NCBI GenBank assembly: GCA_905221385.1 | Contig: CAJNCV010000003.1 | Coordinates: 124,001 to 188,000, forward strand | Direction: 5' to 3' | Source: a bacterium | GTDB taxonomy: Bacteria; Bacillota; Bacilli; Lactobacillales; Streptococcaceae | DNA: 64,000 bases | Shown: positions 52,623 to 61,527 of the stretch, one piece after another | Numbering within the stretch: position 1 is the stretch's first letter | Layout: every line of letters begins with the position of its first letter | Notes under the pieces: generated by a model | The model's database searches: none | Seen by the model: only the letters and a program-made list of their open reading frames with translations | Told to the model about the DNA's origin: nothing | Position numbers and translations under genes: made by a program

Positions 52623-52694
52623 GCTCCCTTAGTTCAATGGATATAACAACTCCCTCCTAAGGAGTAGTTGCAGGTTCGATTCCTGCAGGGGGCA
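52623..52694 (+). tRNA. tRNA-Arg(CCT)
   Basis: 72 nucleotides. Acceptor arms GCTCCCT and AGGGGGC pair, the T arm reads GCAGGTTCGATTCCTGC, and the anticodon loop CTCCTAA between CTCC and GGAG gives anticodon CCT. CCA is not encoded. The 3' half of tRNA-Arg(CCT) is a common integration site for mobile elements, and remnant-like DNA follows. Confidence 0.93.
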
Positions 52695-52909
52695 TTTTGG
52701 GAAATGTAAAGAAAAGCAAAGAATATTCAAAGTGTTTGTTTAAAGGCAACCATCACAAGTTAGCTTTTTAAAATAGGTTAGTATTTTTGGAATTTTTGAC
52801 CAAAGTGTGACCAAAATTTGACTGAAAGTCAATGAATATAGAATAAAGTGGATCAGGAAACTGGTCTATTTTATTTTGTAGTTATTGAATAAAAGTGGTC
52901 TATTTTAGC
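52695..52909 (+). other. Gene-free AT-rich stretch behind tRNA-Arg
   Basis: No gene is seen up to the HicB-like gene promoter at 52910. It has short repeats such as GACCAAAGTGTGACCAAAA and two GGTCTATTTTA units. No second copy of the tRNA 3' end is found further on, so no att site pair can be shown. Confidence 0.4.
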
Positions 52910-52938
52910 TTGATAAATATACACATAATGCGTATAGT
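52910..52938 (+). promoter_or_regulatory. Promoter and operator-like palindrome of the HicB-like gene
   Basis: TTGATA (52910-52915) and TATAGT (52933-52938) with a 17-base spacer. The spacer and -10 contain ATACACATAATGCGTAT (52919-52935), a near-perfect palindrome. A ribbon-helix-helix antitoxin would be expected to bind such a site. Confidence 0.6.
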
Positions 52939-52961
52939 GGTAGGTGTAAGGAAGTAGTAGA

Positions 52962-53339
52962 ATGTTAAAAACGTATACAGCTATTTTTCATAAAGAAGGA
53001 ACAGGATATTGGGTAGAATTTCCAGAATTTGGTGGAGGCACAGAAGGAAAAAATATTGAGGAAGCAATGAAAAATGCTCGTGAAATGCTTGAAAATGTTT
53101 TAGCTTCTTATATCAATGAAGGGATGGCGCTGCCTACACCAAGTGATCTTTTAAAGATTGAGGTTTCAGATGGTTTTGTATCAATGATTCAAGTAGATCC
53201 TGCACCTTTTGTGAGAAGTAACAAGGCGATTAGGAAGAATGTGACCGTTCCTGAATGGTTAGTTCGTCTTGCTGATCGAGAAAAGATTAACTATTCAGAA
53301 GTTTTGACGCAGGCGTTAGAGAAGAAGTTGCAAGTTTGA
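52962..53339 (+). CDS. HicB-family antitoxin, no HicA nearby
   Basis: A 125-residue protein. The N-terminal HicB fold (about 1-70: YTAIFHKEGTGYWVEFPEFGGG, EEAMKNAREMLENVL) is followed by a C-terminal ribbon-helix-helix DNA-binding segment (about 92-122: KNVTVPEWLVRLADREKINYSEVLTQAL). HicB normally neutralises the mRNA-cleaving toxin HicA. No hicA-like gene is found on either side, so this is an orphan antitoxin or an autonomous regulator. It lies in the AT-rich stretch behind tRNA-Arg and was probably acquired. Confidence 0.85.
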   Translation: MLKTYTAIFHKEGTGYWVEFPEFGGGTEGKNIEEAMKNAREMLENVLASYINEGMALPTPSDLLKIEVSDGFVSMIQVDPAPFVRSNKAIRKNVTVPEWLVRLADREKINYSEVLTQALEKKLQV

Positions 53340-53396
53340 TTTTAAAGAATGTTTGTTGAATAATTAGAAAATTGTAATTTAAGTAGGGAAGATTTC

Positions 53397-53865
53397 ATGT
53401 TTTATTTTTTGTTATTTTTATTGTTTATTTTTATAGTGTGGACAGTTATTTATTGCTTATTTTTGGTTAATTTTGATATTTGCGATAATAGGAGGGCTGA
53501 TATTTTATTGGATTGTTAGTGAAACGGAAGTTGGAGATTATACTTCTGGTGGTTCTACTTCTAAAATTTCAACTTCCGAAATTCAAAACTCTAAATCTTA
53601 TGGATATGCTCATTTATATGAAATTACATTTGAAAAACCTGCTACTACAACTGAAAAAGCAAAATTTAGAGCTTTGTTTAAGCAACTTTTTGATGATTAT
53701 TATAAAAAAATTTGTCAAGAAGGGAAGAAATTTGGAGTTTTAAAGGAAGTTCGGTTGAGTGATTTTGAGCTATATGAAGTTTATTTTTATGTGCGAAAGA
53801 AAGAGTTAAATTTGAAATTAAATGGTGAATTAGTATTATCCCAAAGAATAAAAATTATTAAGTGA
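53397..53865 (+). pseudogene. Membrane protein with probable frameshift, unknown function
   Basis: Two overlapping frames. From an ATG at 53397, with AGGGAAG five bases upstream, the frame gives a hydrophobic MFYFLLFLLFIFIVWTVIYC start and stops at TAG after 41 codons. A second frame without any ribosome-binding site (from about 53473) continues with another hydrophobic stretch (LIFAIIGGLIFYWIV) and a soluble part of about 110 residues up to 53865. One inserted or lost base in the T-rich tract near 53465 would join them into one protein of about 155 residues with two membrane segments. Confidence 0.55.
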
Positions 53866-53875
53866 GAAAATAGAA

Positions 53876-53912
53876 AAAATAACACTATCTTAGATAATGT
53901 TATTTTTTTTGT
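53876..53912. terminator. Bidirectional terminator in the remnant island
   Basis: AAAAATAACA and TGTTATTTTT pair around ACTATCTTAGATAA, with A and T runs on both sides. Confidence 0.75.
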
Positions 53913-54118
53913 TTTCGTTGTAGAAATTGGTGGCTATTTCTTGCACGTAGACCTCGTAAGTGCTTGGTATACCTGCATTTTTGATATAGTCATGGTAGTT
54001 GAATTGTTCGTCTATCGGATACTCGCTGTTGATTAAGCTCATAAAATCAAGGATTCTTCCCTTTTCAGCTCTGGTCTCGATGCGTTGTGAGAAGGTATCG
54101 ATATGAGCAAGAGAGTTA
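53884..54118 (-). pseudogene. C-terminal fragment of an unknown gene
   Basis: Minus strand, open for about 76 codons from just after an in-frame TAG to a TAA: it reads DNSLAHIDTFSQRIETRAEK and later YVQEIATNFYNENKK. It has no start codon or ribosome-binding site and looks like the 3' end of a larger gene, perhaps from a mobile element. Family not recognised. Confidence 0.4.
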
Positions 54119-54524
54119 TCCGACTACTTAGTTAAACTACAGAGATGGGACTTTTCATTTTCTTGTCTTAAAACAGCGTGAAACATCCCCTTTTTAACAT
54201 ATACAATGAAATCATAAGTATAAAATACTTGTGATTTTTTGTTGGAAAGGAGGGTAAAAATTGCCTAGAGATGAAACTAGAAATTTAACGCCTACTTAAA
54301 GTCGAATTCATGTAACTTACGAATGATGGTTGAAGTAGAAACTGCGGGATTTTTTTCTATATTTCTCAGGGGACTTTGCCCGCTACAGAGTAAACATACC
54401 AGTTGTATTTGGTTTGTTTTTACAGGACACAGTAGATATGACTATAAGTTTTCCCGATTTTATTTGCTTATTTCATTTTTTCATACTATACTAAAATTAT
54501 ATCAATAGAAAGCGGAAACAAATA
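54119..54524 (+). other. Gene-poor AT-rich stretch
   Basis: No credible gene. A strong GGAGGG at about 54251 precedes TTG and only 12 further codons. A 61-codon frame at 54323-54508 has no ribosome-binding site and a mixed composition, so I do not call it. Confidence 0.4.
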
Positions 54525-54776
54525 ATGAAAATGTCTACTTTTTTCAAAAAAGGTTTTTGGCCAACCTTTTTGATTGTTCAACAAACAGCTATACTAATCC
54601 ATTTAAAGGATGGCTTGGATAGACAATACCTAACAACTGATTCCATACATTTGGTGATAGGGTACTTTATATTTGTAAATATTTTCGAAGCTATCTTTAG
54701 CAATTCAAAACGTTGGGATAAAAGTTGGGATAAAAAGAGTGATAGCAGTAAGAAAAAATATATTCTGAAAAAGTAA
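54525..54776 (+). CDS. Possible small membrane protein
   Basis: An 83-residue frame. It has two weakly hydrophobic segments (FWPTFLIVQQTAILI and HLVIGYFIFVNIFEAIF) and a Lys/Ser-rich C-terminus. A TATACT box lies about 40 bases upstream, but the ribosome-binding site (AAAGCGGAAA) is weak. The family is unknown. It may be a real small gene of the remnant island or a chance frame. Confidence 0.4.
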   Translation: MKMSTFFKKGFWPTFLIVQQTAILIHLKDGLDRQYLTTDSIHLVIGYFIFVNIFEAIFSNSKRWDKSWDKKSDSSKKKYILKK

Positions 54777-54822
54777 TCTGAGATGTAGGGAATGGGTCTG
54801 ATTCAATGGAGATGATTTCCAG

Positions 54823-54851
54823 TTGACGCAGACTTAAAAAAACGATATAAT
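54823..54851 (+). promoter_or_regulatory. Promoter of the T-box operon
   Basis: TTGACG (54823-54828) and TATAAT (54846-54851) with a 17-base spacer. Confidence 0.7.
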
Positions 54852-55030
54852 AAAAAAGTTGAGAATTGATTTTCAGTTGTCTTAGTCCAGAGAAATGGCG
54901 GTGCTGCGAGCCATCTAAGGTAGGAAGTCATGCTACTCAATCAGACAATTGCATAAGATTTTGAGAATGACAAGTTCATTGAATGAAGGTGGTACCGCGG
55001 TTTTTCGCCCTTCGTGATGTGAGCTTGTCT
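54852..55030 (+). promoter_or_regulatory. T-box leader (tRNA-Ala inferred)
   Basis: The T-box hallmark AAGGTGGTACCGCGG lies at 54986-55000, preceded by stem structures and followed by CGCCCTTCG, which can pair with GAAGG to form the competing terminator with TTTTT. Uncharged tRNA stabilises the antiterminator and allows transcription of the LURP-one-like gene and alaS. Alanine is inferred from alaS. Confidence 0.8.
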
Positions 55031-55050
55031 TTTGATTTTTGGAGGTGTTT

Positions 55051-55536
55051 ATGAAGACATTTCTCGTGAAACAAAAATTTCGTCTTGGGGGCGAACGCTT
55101 TGATATCAAAGATGACAGAGGGGTAGTGAACTATCAGGTGGAAGGCTCTTTCTTCCAAATTCCTAAGACCTTTACCATCTATGACGCCTATGGTGAGCAA
55201 GTCAGTGAGATTAGTAAAGAATTTTTCACCTTGCTTCCTCGCTTTAATATCCAGTTACGAAACGGTTCAAATTTCGTCATTCGTAAGAAGTTGACCTTCT
55301 GGCGAGATAAGTATGAGTTTGACAATCTAGGGCTTCGTATCGAGGGCAATATCTGGGATTTGAATTTCAAATTGCTAGATGATCGTGATCAGCTTGTTGC
55401 TGAGATTAGGAAAGAGATTTTCCATTTGACCTCAACTTACACCGTAACCGTCTATGAAGACTCTTATGCAGATCTGGTTATTTCCCTCTGCGTCGCCATT
55501 GACTATGTGGAAATGCTGGAAAGCCAATCAAATTAA
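55051..55536 (+). CDS. LURP-one-related family protein
   Basis: A 161-residue soluble protein of the LURP-one/tubby-like beta-barrel fold, with repeated beta-hairpin strands such as FRLGGERFDIKDDRGVVNYQVEG. I chose the ATG at 55051 after GGAGGTG. The role of bacterial members is unknown. It lies between the T-box and alaS, 21 bases before alaS, so its expression should rise when charged tRNA-Ala is low. Confidence 0.85.
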   Translation: MKTFLVKQKFRLGGERFDIKDDRGVVNYQVEGSFFQIPKTFTIYDAYGEQVSEISKEFFTLLPRFNIQLRNGSNFVIRKKLTFWRDKYEFDNLGLRIEGNIWDLNFKLLDDRDQLVAEIRKEIFHLTSTYTVTVYEDSYADLVISLCVAIDYVEMLESQSN

Positions 55537-55557
55537 ACAAGTAAATAGGGAGATATT

Positions 55558-58176
55558 ATGAAACAACTATCTAGTGCTCAAGTTCGCCAAATGTGGCTTG
55601 ATTTCTGGGCAAGCAAAGGCCACTCTGTAGAACCATCAGTAAGTCTGGTGCCAGTTAACGACCCGACTCTTTTGTGGATTAACTCTGGTGTAGCAACCCT
55701 TAAGAAATACTTTGATGGGACTATCAAACCTGAAAATCCACGTATCACCAATGCGCAAAAAGCTATCCGTACTAACGATATTGAAAACGTAGGGAAGACT
55801 GCGCGTCACCATACTATGTTTGAAATGTTGGGGAACTTCTCTATCGGGGATTACTTCCGTGATGAAGCCATCACTTGGGCTTATGAACTTTTGACAAGTC
55901 CTGAATGGTTTGACTTTCCTGCTGAAAAACTCTACATGACCTACTATCCAGACGATAAGGATTCTTACAACCGTTGGATTGAAGTGGGAGTGGATCCAAG
56001 TCACTTAATCCCAATCGAAGACAACTTCTGGGAAATCGGTGCTGGACCTTCTGGACCAGATACAGAGATTTTCTTTGACCGTGGAGAAGCATTTGACCCA
56101 GAAAATATCGGTATTCGCCTGCTTGCAGAAGATATTGAAAACGACCGTTACATTGAAATCTGGAATATCGTTCTGTCACAATTTAACGCAGACCCTGCTG
56201 TTCCTCGTAGCGAGTACAAGGAATTGCCACACAAGAACATTGATACGGGCGCTGGTTTGGAGCGTTTGGTGGCGGTTATCCAAGGGGCTAAGACAAACTT
56301 TGAAACAGACCTCTTTATGCCAATCATTCGTGAAGTTGAGAAATTATCTGGGAAGGTCTACGACCAAGATGGCGACAATATGAGCTTTAAGGTCATTGCT
56401 GACCATATTCGTTCCCTTTCATTTGCTATCGGTGATGGCGCCCTTCCTGGAAATGAAGGCCGTGGCTATGTCCTTCGTCGTCTCCTCCGTCGTGCCTCTA
56501 TGCACGGTCAAAAATTGGGTATCAACGAGCCTTTCCTATACAAACTCGTTCCAACTGTTGGAAAAATCATGGAAAGCTACTATCCAGAAGTGCTTGAAAA
56601 ACGCGACTTTATCGAGAAAATCGTGAAGAGCGAAGAAGAGTCATTTGCCCGTACCCTTCACTCAGGTCAACACTTTGCAGAAACCATTGTAGCTGATTTG
56701 AAAGAAAAGGGCCAAAGCGTTATCGCTGGTCAAGATGTCTTCAAACTCTACGATACCTACGGATTCCCAGTGGAGTTGACAGAAGAAATCGCAGAAGAAG
56801 CTGGGATGACTGTAGACCGTGAAGGTTTTGAAGCAGCCATGAAAGAGCAGCAAGAACGCGCGCGTGCGTCAGCTGTCAAAGGCGGCTCAATGGGAATGCA
56901 AAATGAAACCCTCCAAAACATTACAGTGGAAAGTGTCTTCAACTACAATGCTAGTCAATTGCCTTCTAAATTGGTTGCTATCGTGGCTGACAATGCAGAA
57001 GTAGAAGCTGTATCTGAAGGAACTGCCTCTCTGATCTTTGCAGAGACTCCATTCTACGCTGAAATGGGTGGACAAGTGGCTGACCACGGTCAAATCTTGG
57101 ACGCTGCTGGAAATGTCGTGGCTACTGTGACAGATGTTCAAAAAGCTCCAAATGGACAAGCTCTTCATACGGTTGAAGTTCTTGCACCACTTGCTTTGAA
57201 CCAAGAATACACCTTGGTCATCGATACCAATCGTCGTCACCGTGTCATGAAGAACCACACAGCAACTCACTTGCTCCATGCGGCTCTTCACAATATCCTT
57301 GGAAACCATGCGACACAAGCAGGATCCCTTAACGAAGTTGAATTCCTTCGCTTTGACTTCACTCACTTCCAAGCCGTGACTCCAGAAGAATTGCGCGCCA
57401 TTGAACAACAAGTCAATGAGAAAATCTGGGAAGCAATTGCAGTAGAAACTGTTGAGACAGATATTGACACAGCAAAAGAAATGGGAGCTATGGCCCTCTT
57501 TGGTGAAAAATACGGTAAGGAAGTTCGTGTTGTTACGATTGGCGATTACTCAGTTGAGCTTTGTGGTGGTACCCACGTTGGCAACACTTCTGAGATTGGC
57601 CTCTTCAAGATTGTCAAAGAAGAAGGAATCGGATCAGGAACTCGCCGTATCTTGGCAGTGACTGGTAAGGAAGCCTTTGAAGCCTACCGTGACCAAGAAG
57701 ACGCTTTGAAAGCCGTCGCAGCGACCTTGAAAGCACCGCAACTCAAGGAAGTACCTCACAAAGTCGAAGGACTTCAAGAGCAACTCCGTCAATTGCAAAA
57801 AGAAAATGCAGAATTGAAGGAAAAAGCCGCAGCTGCGGCAGCAGGCGATGTCTTCAAGGATGTGAAGGAAGTCAACGGACACCGTTACATTGCAAGTCAA
57901 GTTTCTGTATCAGACGCAGGAGCCCTTCGTACCTTTGCGGATAACTGGAAACAAAAAGACTACTCTGACCTTCTTGTCCTAGTAGCAGCTATCGGTGACA
58001 AGGTCAATATCCTCGTAGCAAGTAAGACTAAAGACATCCACGCAGGAAACCTGATCAAAGAATTAGCTCCAATCGTCGATGGACGTGGTGGTGGTAAACC
58101 AGACATGGCCATGGCAGGAGGAAGCAATCAAGCCAAAATCCAAGAATTGTTGGATGCAGTAGCAGGTAAATTGTAA
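55558..58176 (+). CDS. alaS: Alanine--tRNA ligase
   Basis: An 872-residue class II synthetase. The catalytic domain begins [22 protein letters not shown] with motif segments [33 protein letters not shown]; the editing domain has the zinc ligands H567 and H571 (HTATHLLH) and C669 and H673 (CGGTH); a coiled coil (about 735-760) leads to the DHHA1-like C-terminal domain ([15 protein letters not shown]). GGGAG precedes the ATG. It is controlled by the T-box upstream. Confidence 0.97.
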   Translation: MKQLSSAQVRQMWLDFWASKGHSVEPSVSLVPVNDPTLLWINSGVATLKKYFDGTIKPENPRITNAQKAIRTNDIENVGKTARHHTMFEMLGNFSIGDYFRDEAITWAYELLTSPEWFDFPAEKLYMTYYPDDKDSYNRWIEVGVDPSHLIPIEDNFWEIGAGPSGPDTEIFFDRGEAFDPENIGIRLLAEDIENDRYIEIWNIVLSQFNADPAVPRSEYKELPHKNIDTGAGLERLVAVIQGAKTNFETDLFMPIIREVEKLSGKVYDQDGDNMSFKVIADHIRSLSFAIGDGALPGNEGRGYVLRRLLRRASMHGQKLGINEPFLYKLVPTVGKIMESYYPEVLEKRDFIEKIVKSEEESFARTLHSGQHFAETIVADLKEKGQSVIAGQDVFKLYDTYGFPVELTEEIAEEAGMTVDREGFEAAMKEQQERARASAVKGGSMGMQNETLQNITVESVFNYNASQLPSKLVAIVADNAEVEAVSEGTASLIFAETPFYAEMGGQVADHGQILDAAGNVVATVTDVQKAPNGQALHTVEVLAPLALNQEYTLVIDTNRRHRVMKNHTATHLLHAALHNILGNHATQAGSLNEVEFLRFDFTHFQAVTPEELRAIEQQVNEKIWEAIAVETVETDIDTAKEMGAMALFGEKYGKEVRVVTIGDYSVELCGGTHVGNTSEIGLFKIVKEEGIGSGTRRILAVTGKEAFEAYRDQEDALKAVAATLKAPQLKEVPHKVEGLQEQLRQLQKENAELKEKAAAAAAGDVFKDVKEVNGHRYIASQVSVSDAGALRTFADNWKQKDYSDLLVLVAAIGDKVNILVASKTKDIHAGNLIKELAPIVDGRGGGKPDMAMAGGSNQAKIQELLDAVAGKL

Positions 58177-58228
58177 GAAAAAATGAGTCTCTGTCAACTA
58201 TTGTTGGTAAATAAGAAATCATACTCTG

Positions 58229-58258
58229 AAGAGAGCCATATTGGTTCTCTTTTTTTGA
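58229..58258 (+). terminator. Terminator after alaS
   Basis: AGAGAGCCA and TGGTTCTCT pair with small mismatches and are followed by seven T. Confidence 0.75.
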
Positions 58259-58259
58259 T

Positions 58260-58898
58260 GTTCAGTGGCTATTCCAGTTTTAAAGTTATCAAAAATATAA
58301 AAGATAAAAATATTCTGCTTAATTATTTTGGAGAGGAATTTTATTGCAGGAATTAAATATATTCCATTTCAATGACATTCACTTGATTTTTTCCATGTTT
58401 GGAATATCATAGGAAAAGATTGGTTACATTCGTTGCTCTATAGTCCTTTCCTCCTACGATATGTAAACAGACAGCAAGATCAGAGATTTGGATTTATGTT
58501 GGTTAAGAATGCAGTTGGAACTGGTGATAGGTAAAACTTTTCTCGATAGTAGCCGTACGGGGAATCCTTATCGGTCGTTGAGTGAGTTTATGAAGACCTA
58601 TTTAGCCAAGTAGTCAATACTGTGGGGACATTTTGGAACGGGATAATCCAGTCTAGCGCGGTCTCTCTTGTGACTTCTAGTTTATAGATAATATGGAATA
58701 GAAAATTTGTTGTTTTTAGTCTAGTTATAAGAAACAGTATGATAAATGGTAATCTCCTCCACTTTCCAACTTAAAATGAGGAGTTTGTTTAAAAGTTAGA
58801 AATTGTTAATTATCGTTTATTTGGCACTCTAAGAATACTCTAGTTGGTATTAAAAGGCTTATAGACTCTATTATTTTTGTGGAGATAGACACTCAAGA
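58260..58898 (+). other. Gene-free decayed region between alaS and ald
   Basis: No intact gene. A GGAGAGGA sequence precedes TTG at about 58344 and a short frame LQELNIFHFNDIH, similar to the first strand of metallophosphoesterase/5'-nucleotidase proteins, then stops. Other frames show short conserved-looking pieces (KDWLHSLLYSPFLLRYVNRQ; GNPYRSLSEFMKTYLAK). A CTCCTC/GAGGAG hairpin with T-tail lies near 58753-58790. Confidence 0.4.
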
Positions 58899-58899
58899 A

Positions 58900-58930
58900 A
58901 AAGAGCAGTTGAGATGAAACTGCTCTTTAC
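58900..58930. terminator. Terminator of ald
   Basis: AAAGAGCAGTT and AACTGCTCTTT pair perfectly around a 7-base loop, with T-runs usable on both strands. Confidence 0.85.
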
Positions 58931-58952
58931 TTTATCTAACTAATGATTATCA

Positions 58953-60065
58953 TTAAACTAGTTCGTCGATAGAAGTGTGATCCTTATCTAGGCCTTGAGC
59001 CACTGGAAGACTAGTCAAGTAACCTTGATAAGTTGTAACTCCTTCACGCAAACCTTGGTCTTCAGTGACTGCTTTTTGGAATCCCTTGTCAGCTAAAGCT
59101 TCGATATAAGGGAGAGTGACATTGGTTAGGGCAATGGTCGAAGTGCGAGCGACCGCGCCAGGGATGTTGGCAACAGCATAGTGGAGCACCCCATGTTTTT
59201 CATAGACGGGCTCATCGTGCGTTGTCACACGATCAGCTGTTGCGATAACACCACCTTGGTCAACGGCAACGTCAACGATGACAGATCCTGGACGCATTTG
59301 TTTGACCATCTCGTCTGTCACCAATTTCGGTGCCTTGGCACCAGGGATGAGGACCGCCCCAATCACAACATCAGCGTCTTTCACACTTGCTTCGATGTTG
59401 AATGAATTGGACATAAGAGTCTGGATTTGGTTTCCAAAGACCTCTTCTAGGACTGAGAGACGCTTCGCACTGATATCTAAAATAGTCACTTGAGCACCGA
59501 GTCCCAAGGCGATGCGGGCAGCATGTGTACCGACGACACCGCCACCGATGATGGTTACTTTTCCTTTTGGAACACCTGGTACACCACCAAGTAGGACACC
59601 AGAGCCGCCAGCTTGTTTGGTAAGGAAGTGAGCACCGATTTGAACTGCCATACGACCGGCAACCTCACTCATAGGAACGAGGAGCGGTAGATGTCCGTGG
59701 CTGTCACGGACAGTCTCATAGGCAATTCCTGTTGTTTTTGCTGCTAGCATGGCATCTGCTAACTCTGGTGCAGCGGCCATGTGCAAGTAGGTGAAGAGGA
59801 GAAGATCGTCGCGCAAATAACCATATTCAGAACTTAAAGGTTCTTTTACTTTCACGACCAACTCGGCAGCCCAGGCTTCACTAGCAGTAGCGACAATCTC
59901 AGCACCTTGCTTTTGGTAGTCCGCATCAGTAAAGCCTGAACCGAGTCCAGCATTTTTTTCGATGAGAACACGATGACCACGGCTAACTAGGCTATAAACA
60001 CCAGCAGGTGTCAGAGCAACTCGGTTTTCATTATTTTTAATTTCTTTTGGAGTTCCAATTAACAT
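58953..60065 (-). CDS. ald: Alanine dehydrogenase
   Basis: A 370-residue NAD-dependent enzyme that interconverts L-alanine with pyruvate and ammonia. N-terminal [20 protein letters not shown] and the NAD-binding [24 protein letters not shown] (near residue 175) match; catalytic Lys and His lie in VVKVKEP and [11 protein letters not shown]. It reads through without frameshift. GAAAGGTAG precedes the ATG. Its promoter contains a palindromic operator-like site. It stands alone between promoter and terminator. Confidence 0.96.
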   Translation of the reverse strand: MLIGTPKEIKNNENRVALTPAGVYSLVSRGHRVLIEKNAGLGSGFTDADYQKQGAEIVATASEAWAAELVVKVKEPLSSEYGYLRDDLLLFTYLHMAAAPELADAMLAAKTTGIAYETVRDSHGHLPLLVPMSEVAGRMAVQIGAHFLTKQAGGSGVLLGGVPGVPKGKVTIIGGGVVGTHAARIALGLGAQVTILDISAKRLSVLEEVFGNQIQTLMSNSFNIEASVKDADVVIGAVLIPGAKAPKLVTDEMVKQMRPGSVIVDVAVDQGGVIATADRVTTHDEPVYEKHGVLHYAVANIPGAVARTSTIALTNVTLPYIEALADKGFQKAVTEDQGLREGVTTYQGYLTSLPVAQGLDKDHTSIDELV

Positions 60066-60143
60066 AGAGAGAATCTACCTTTCAATTGACGGGATTGTTT
60101 TAGTAATCACATTGTTTGCTTAACTCATAAATGCGATGATTTT

Positions 60144-60172
60144 ATTTTATATGAAACCGCTTCAAAAATCAA
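60144..60172 (-). promoter_or_regulatory. ald promoter with operator-like palindrome
   Basis: On the minus strand TTGATT (60167-60172) and TAAAAT (60144-60149) with a 17-base spacer. The spacer holds the palindrome TGAAACCGCTTCA (60152-60164), whose arms TGAA/TTCA flank a CG centre, similar to LacI/CcpA-type operators but one base shorter than cre. Confidence 0.55.
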
Positions 60173-60241
60173 GAAAAACTTGTTATCTAATTTCATTTAT
60201 GATATTCTAGTGAGAATCAAGCTCTAATGGAGGGAAACAGT

Positions 60242-60811
60242 ATGGAATCAATATTTGTGAAATTTGCCCAGTATCCATCTATAGAAACGGAACGTTTATT
60301 GCTCCGACCTGTAACCTTGGACGATGCAGAAGCTATGTTTGAGTATGCCTCAGATAGAGAAAATACACGCTACACTTTTCCAACAAATCAAAGCTTAGAA
60401 GAAACCAAGAACAACATCGCTCAGTTTTACTTGGCTAATCCCTTGGGACGGTGGGGAATCGAACTAAAAAACAATGGCAAGTTTATTGGAACCATTGACT
60501 TGCACAAGATTGACCCCATTCTCAAAAAAGCAGCTATTGGTTACATTATCAACCAAAAGTATTGGAATCAAGGATTGACGACAGAAGCCAATCGTGCCGT
60601 GATTGAGCTAGCTTTTGAGAAAATTGGAATGAACAAGTTGACCGCCCTACACGATAAAGATAATCCTGCATCTGGAAGAGTCATGGAGAAATCAGGTATG
60701 CGTTTTTCACATGAAGAACCCTATGCCAGAATGGATAATAAAGAACTAGGGAGAATTGTCACAAGAGTTCATTATGCCTTGACCAAGGAAGACTATTTTG
60801 CAAATAAATAA
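60242..60811 (+). CDS. RimJ/RimL-type GNAT acetyltransferase
   Basis: A 189-residue acetyltransferase. The N-terminal ETERLLLRPVTLDDAEAMFEY, the acetyl-CoA region YWNQGLTTEANRAVIELAF and KLTALHDKDNPASGRVMEKSGM are typical of the RimJ/RimL/YdaF group, which acetylates protein N-termini or small molecules. I chose the ATG at 60242, since GGAGGG lies 7 bases before it and would be consumed by the ATG at 60227. Substrate unknown. Confidence 0.88.
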   Translation: MESIFVKFAQYPSIETERLLLRPVTLDDAEAMFEYASDRENTRYTFPTNQSLEETKNNIAQFYLANPLGRWGIELKNNGKFIGTIDLHKIDPILKKAAIGYIINQKYWNQGLTTEANRAVIELAFEKIGMNKLTALHDKDNPASGRVMEKSGMRFSHEEPYARMDNKELGRIVTRVHYALTKEDYFANK

Positions 60812-60849
60812 GCAGTTGAAAAGATTTTTCAGCTGTTTTTTCTTTCTCT

Positions 60850-60857
60850 TGCGAATA
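60850..60857 (+). promoter_or_regulatory. com-box (late competence promoter) of comEA
   Basis: TGCGAATA differs by one base from the com-box TACGAATA recognised by RNA polymerase with the competence sigma factor ComX/SigX. A T-rich stretch precedes it, and the comEA start follows 20 bases later. Confidence 0.7.
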
Positions 60858-60876
60858 ATCTAAGAGAGGAGAAAAT

Positions 60877-61527
60877 ATGGAAGCAATTATCGAGAAAATC
60901 AAAGAGTATAAAATCATTGTCATCTGTGCTGGTTTGGGTTTGGCCCTCGGCGGATTTTTTCTGCTAAAACCAGCTACACAAACACCTGTGAAAGAAACAA
61001 ATTTGCAGACTGAAGTTGCAGCTGTTGCAAAGGATTCATCGTCTGAAAAGGAAGTAAAAAAGGGGGAAAAGGAAGAGTCTCCTGAACAAGATCTAATCAC
61101 AGTAGATGTCAAAGGTGCTGTTAAATCGCCAGGGATTTATGATTTGCCAGTAGGGAGTCGGGTTCATGATGCCGTTCAGAAGGCAGGTGGCTTGACAGAG
61201 GAGGCAGATAGCAAGTCGCTCAATCTCGCTCAGAAAGTTAGTGATGAGGCTCTGGTTTACGTCCCGAGTAAGGGAGAAGAAGTAGCTAGTCAGCAGACCG
61301 CCTCTGGAACGACTTCTTCGACAAGTAAAGAAAAGAAGGTCAATCTCAACAAGGCCAGCCTAGAAGAACTCAAACAGGTCAAAGGACTTGGAGGAAAACG
61401 AGCTCAAGATATTATCGACCATCGTGAGGCAAATGGCAAATTCAAGTCGGTAGATGAACTCAAGAAAGTCTCTGGCATTGGCGCAAAGACCATAGAAAAG
61501 TTAAAAGACTATGTTACAGTGGATTAA
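60877..61527 (+). CDS. comEA: Competence DNA receptor ComEA
   Basis: A 216-residue membrane-anchored DNA receptor for transformation. It has one membrane helix near 12-32 (IIVICAGLGLALGGFFLL), a Lys/Glu-rich spacer, an SLBB domain (about 75-130, VDVKGAVKSPGIYDLPVG) and a C-terminal double helix-hairpin-helix DNA-binding domain (about 150-216: LNKASLEELKQVKGLGGKRA, VSGIGAKTIEKL). AGAGGAG precedes the ATG. Overlaps comEC by 17 bases. Confidence 0.96.
   Translation: MEAIIEKIKEYKIIVICAGLGLALGGFFLLKPATQTPVKETNLQTEVAAVAKDSSSEKEVKKGEKEESPEQDLITVDVKGAVKSPGIYDLPVGSRVHDAVQKAGGLTEEADSKSLNLAQKVSDEALVYVPSKGEEVASQQTASGTTSSTSKEKKVNLNKASLEELKQVKGLGGKRAQDIIDHREANGKFKSVDELKKVSGIGAKTIEKLKDYVTVD

Noticed and set aside
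54323..54508. 61-codon open frame as a gene
   Set aside because: No ribosome-binding site, no promoter and no recognisable protein character; it is likely chance in AT-rich DNA.
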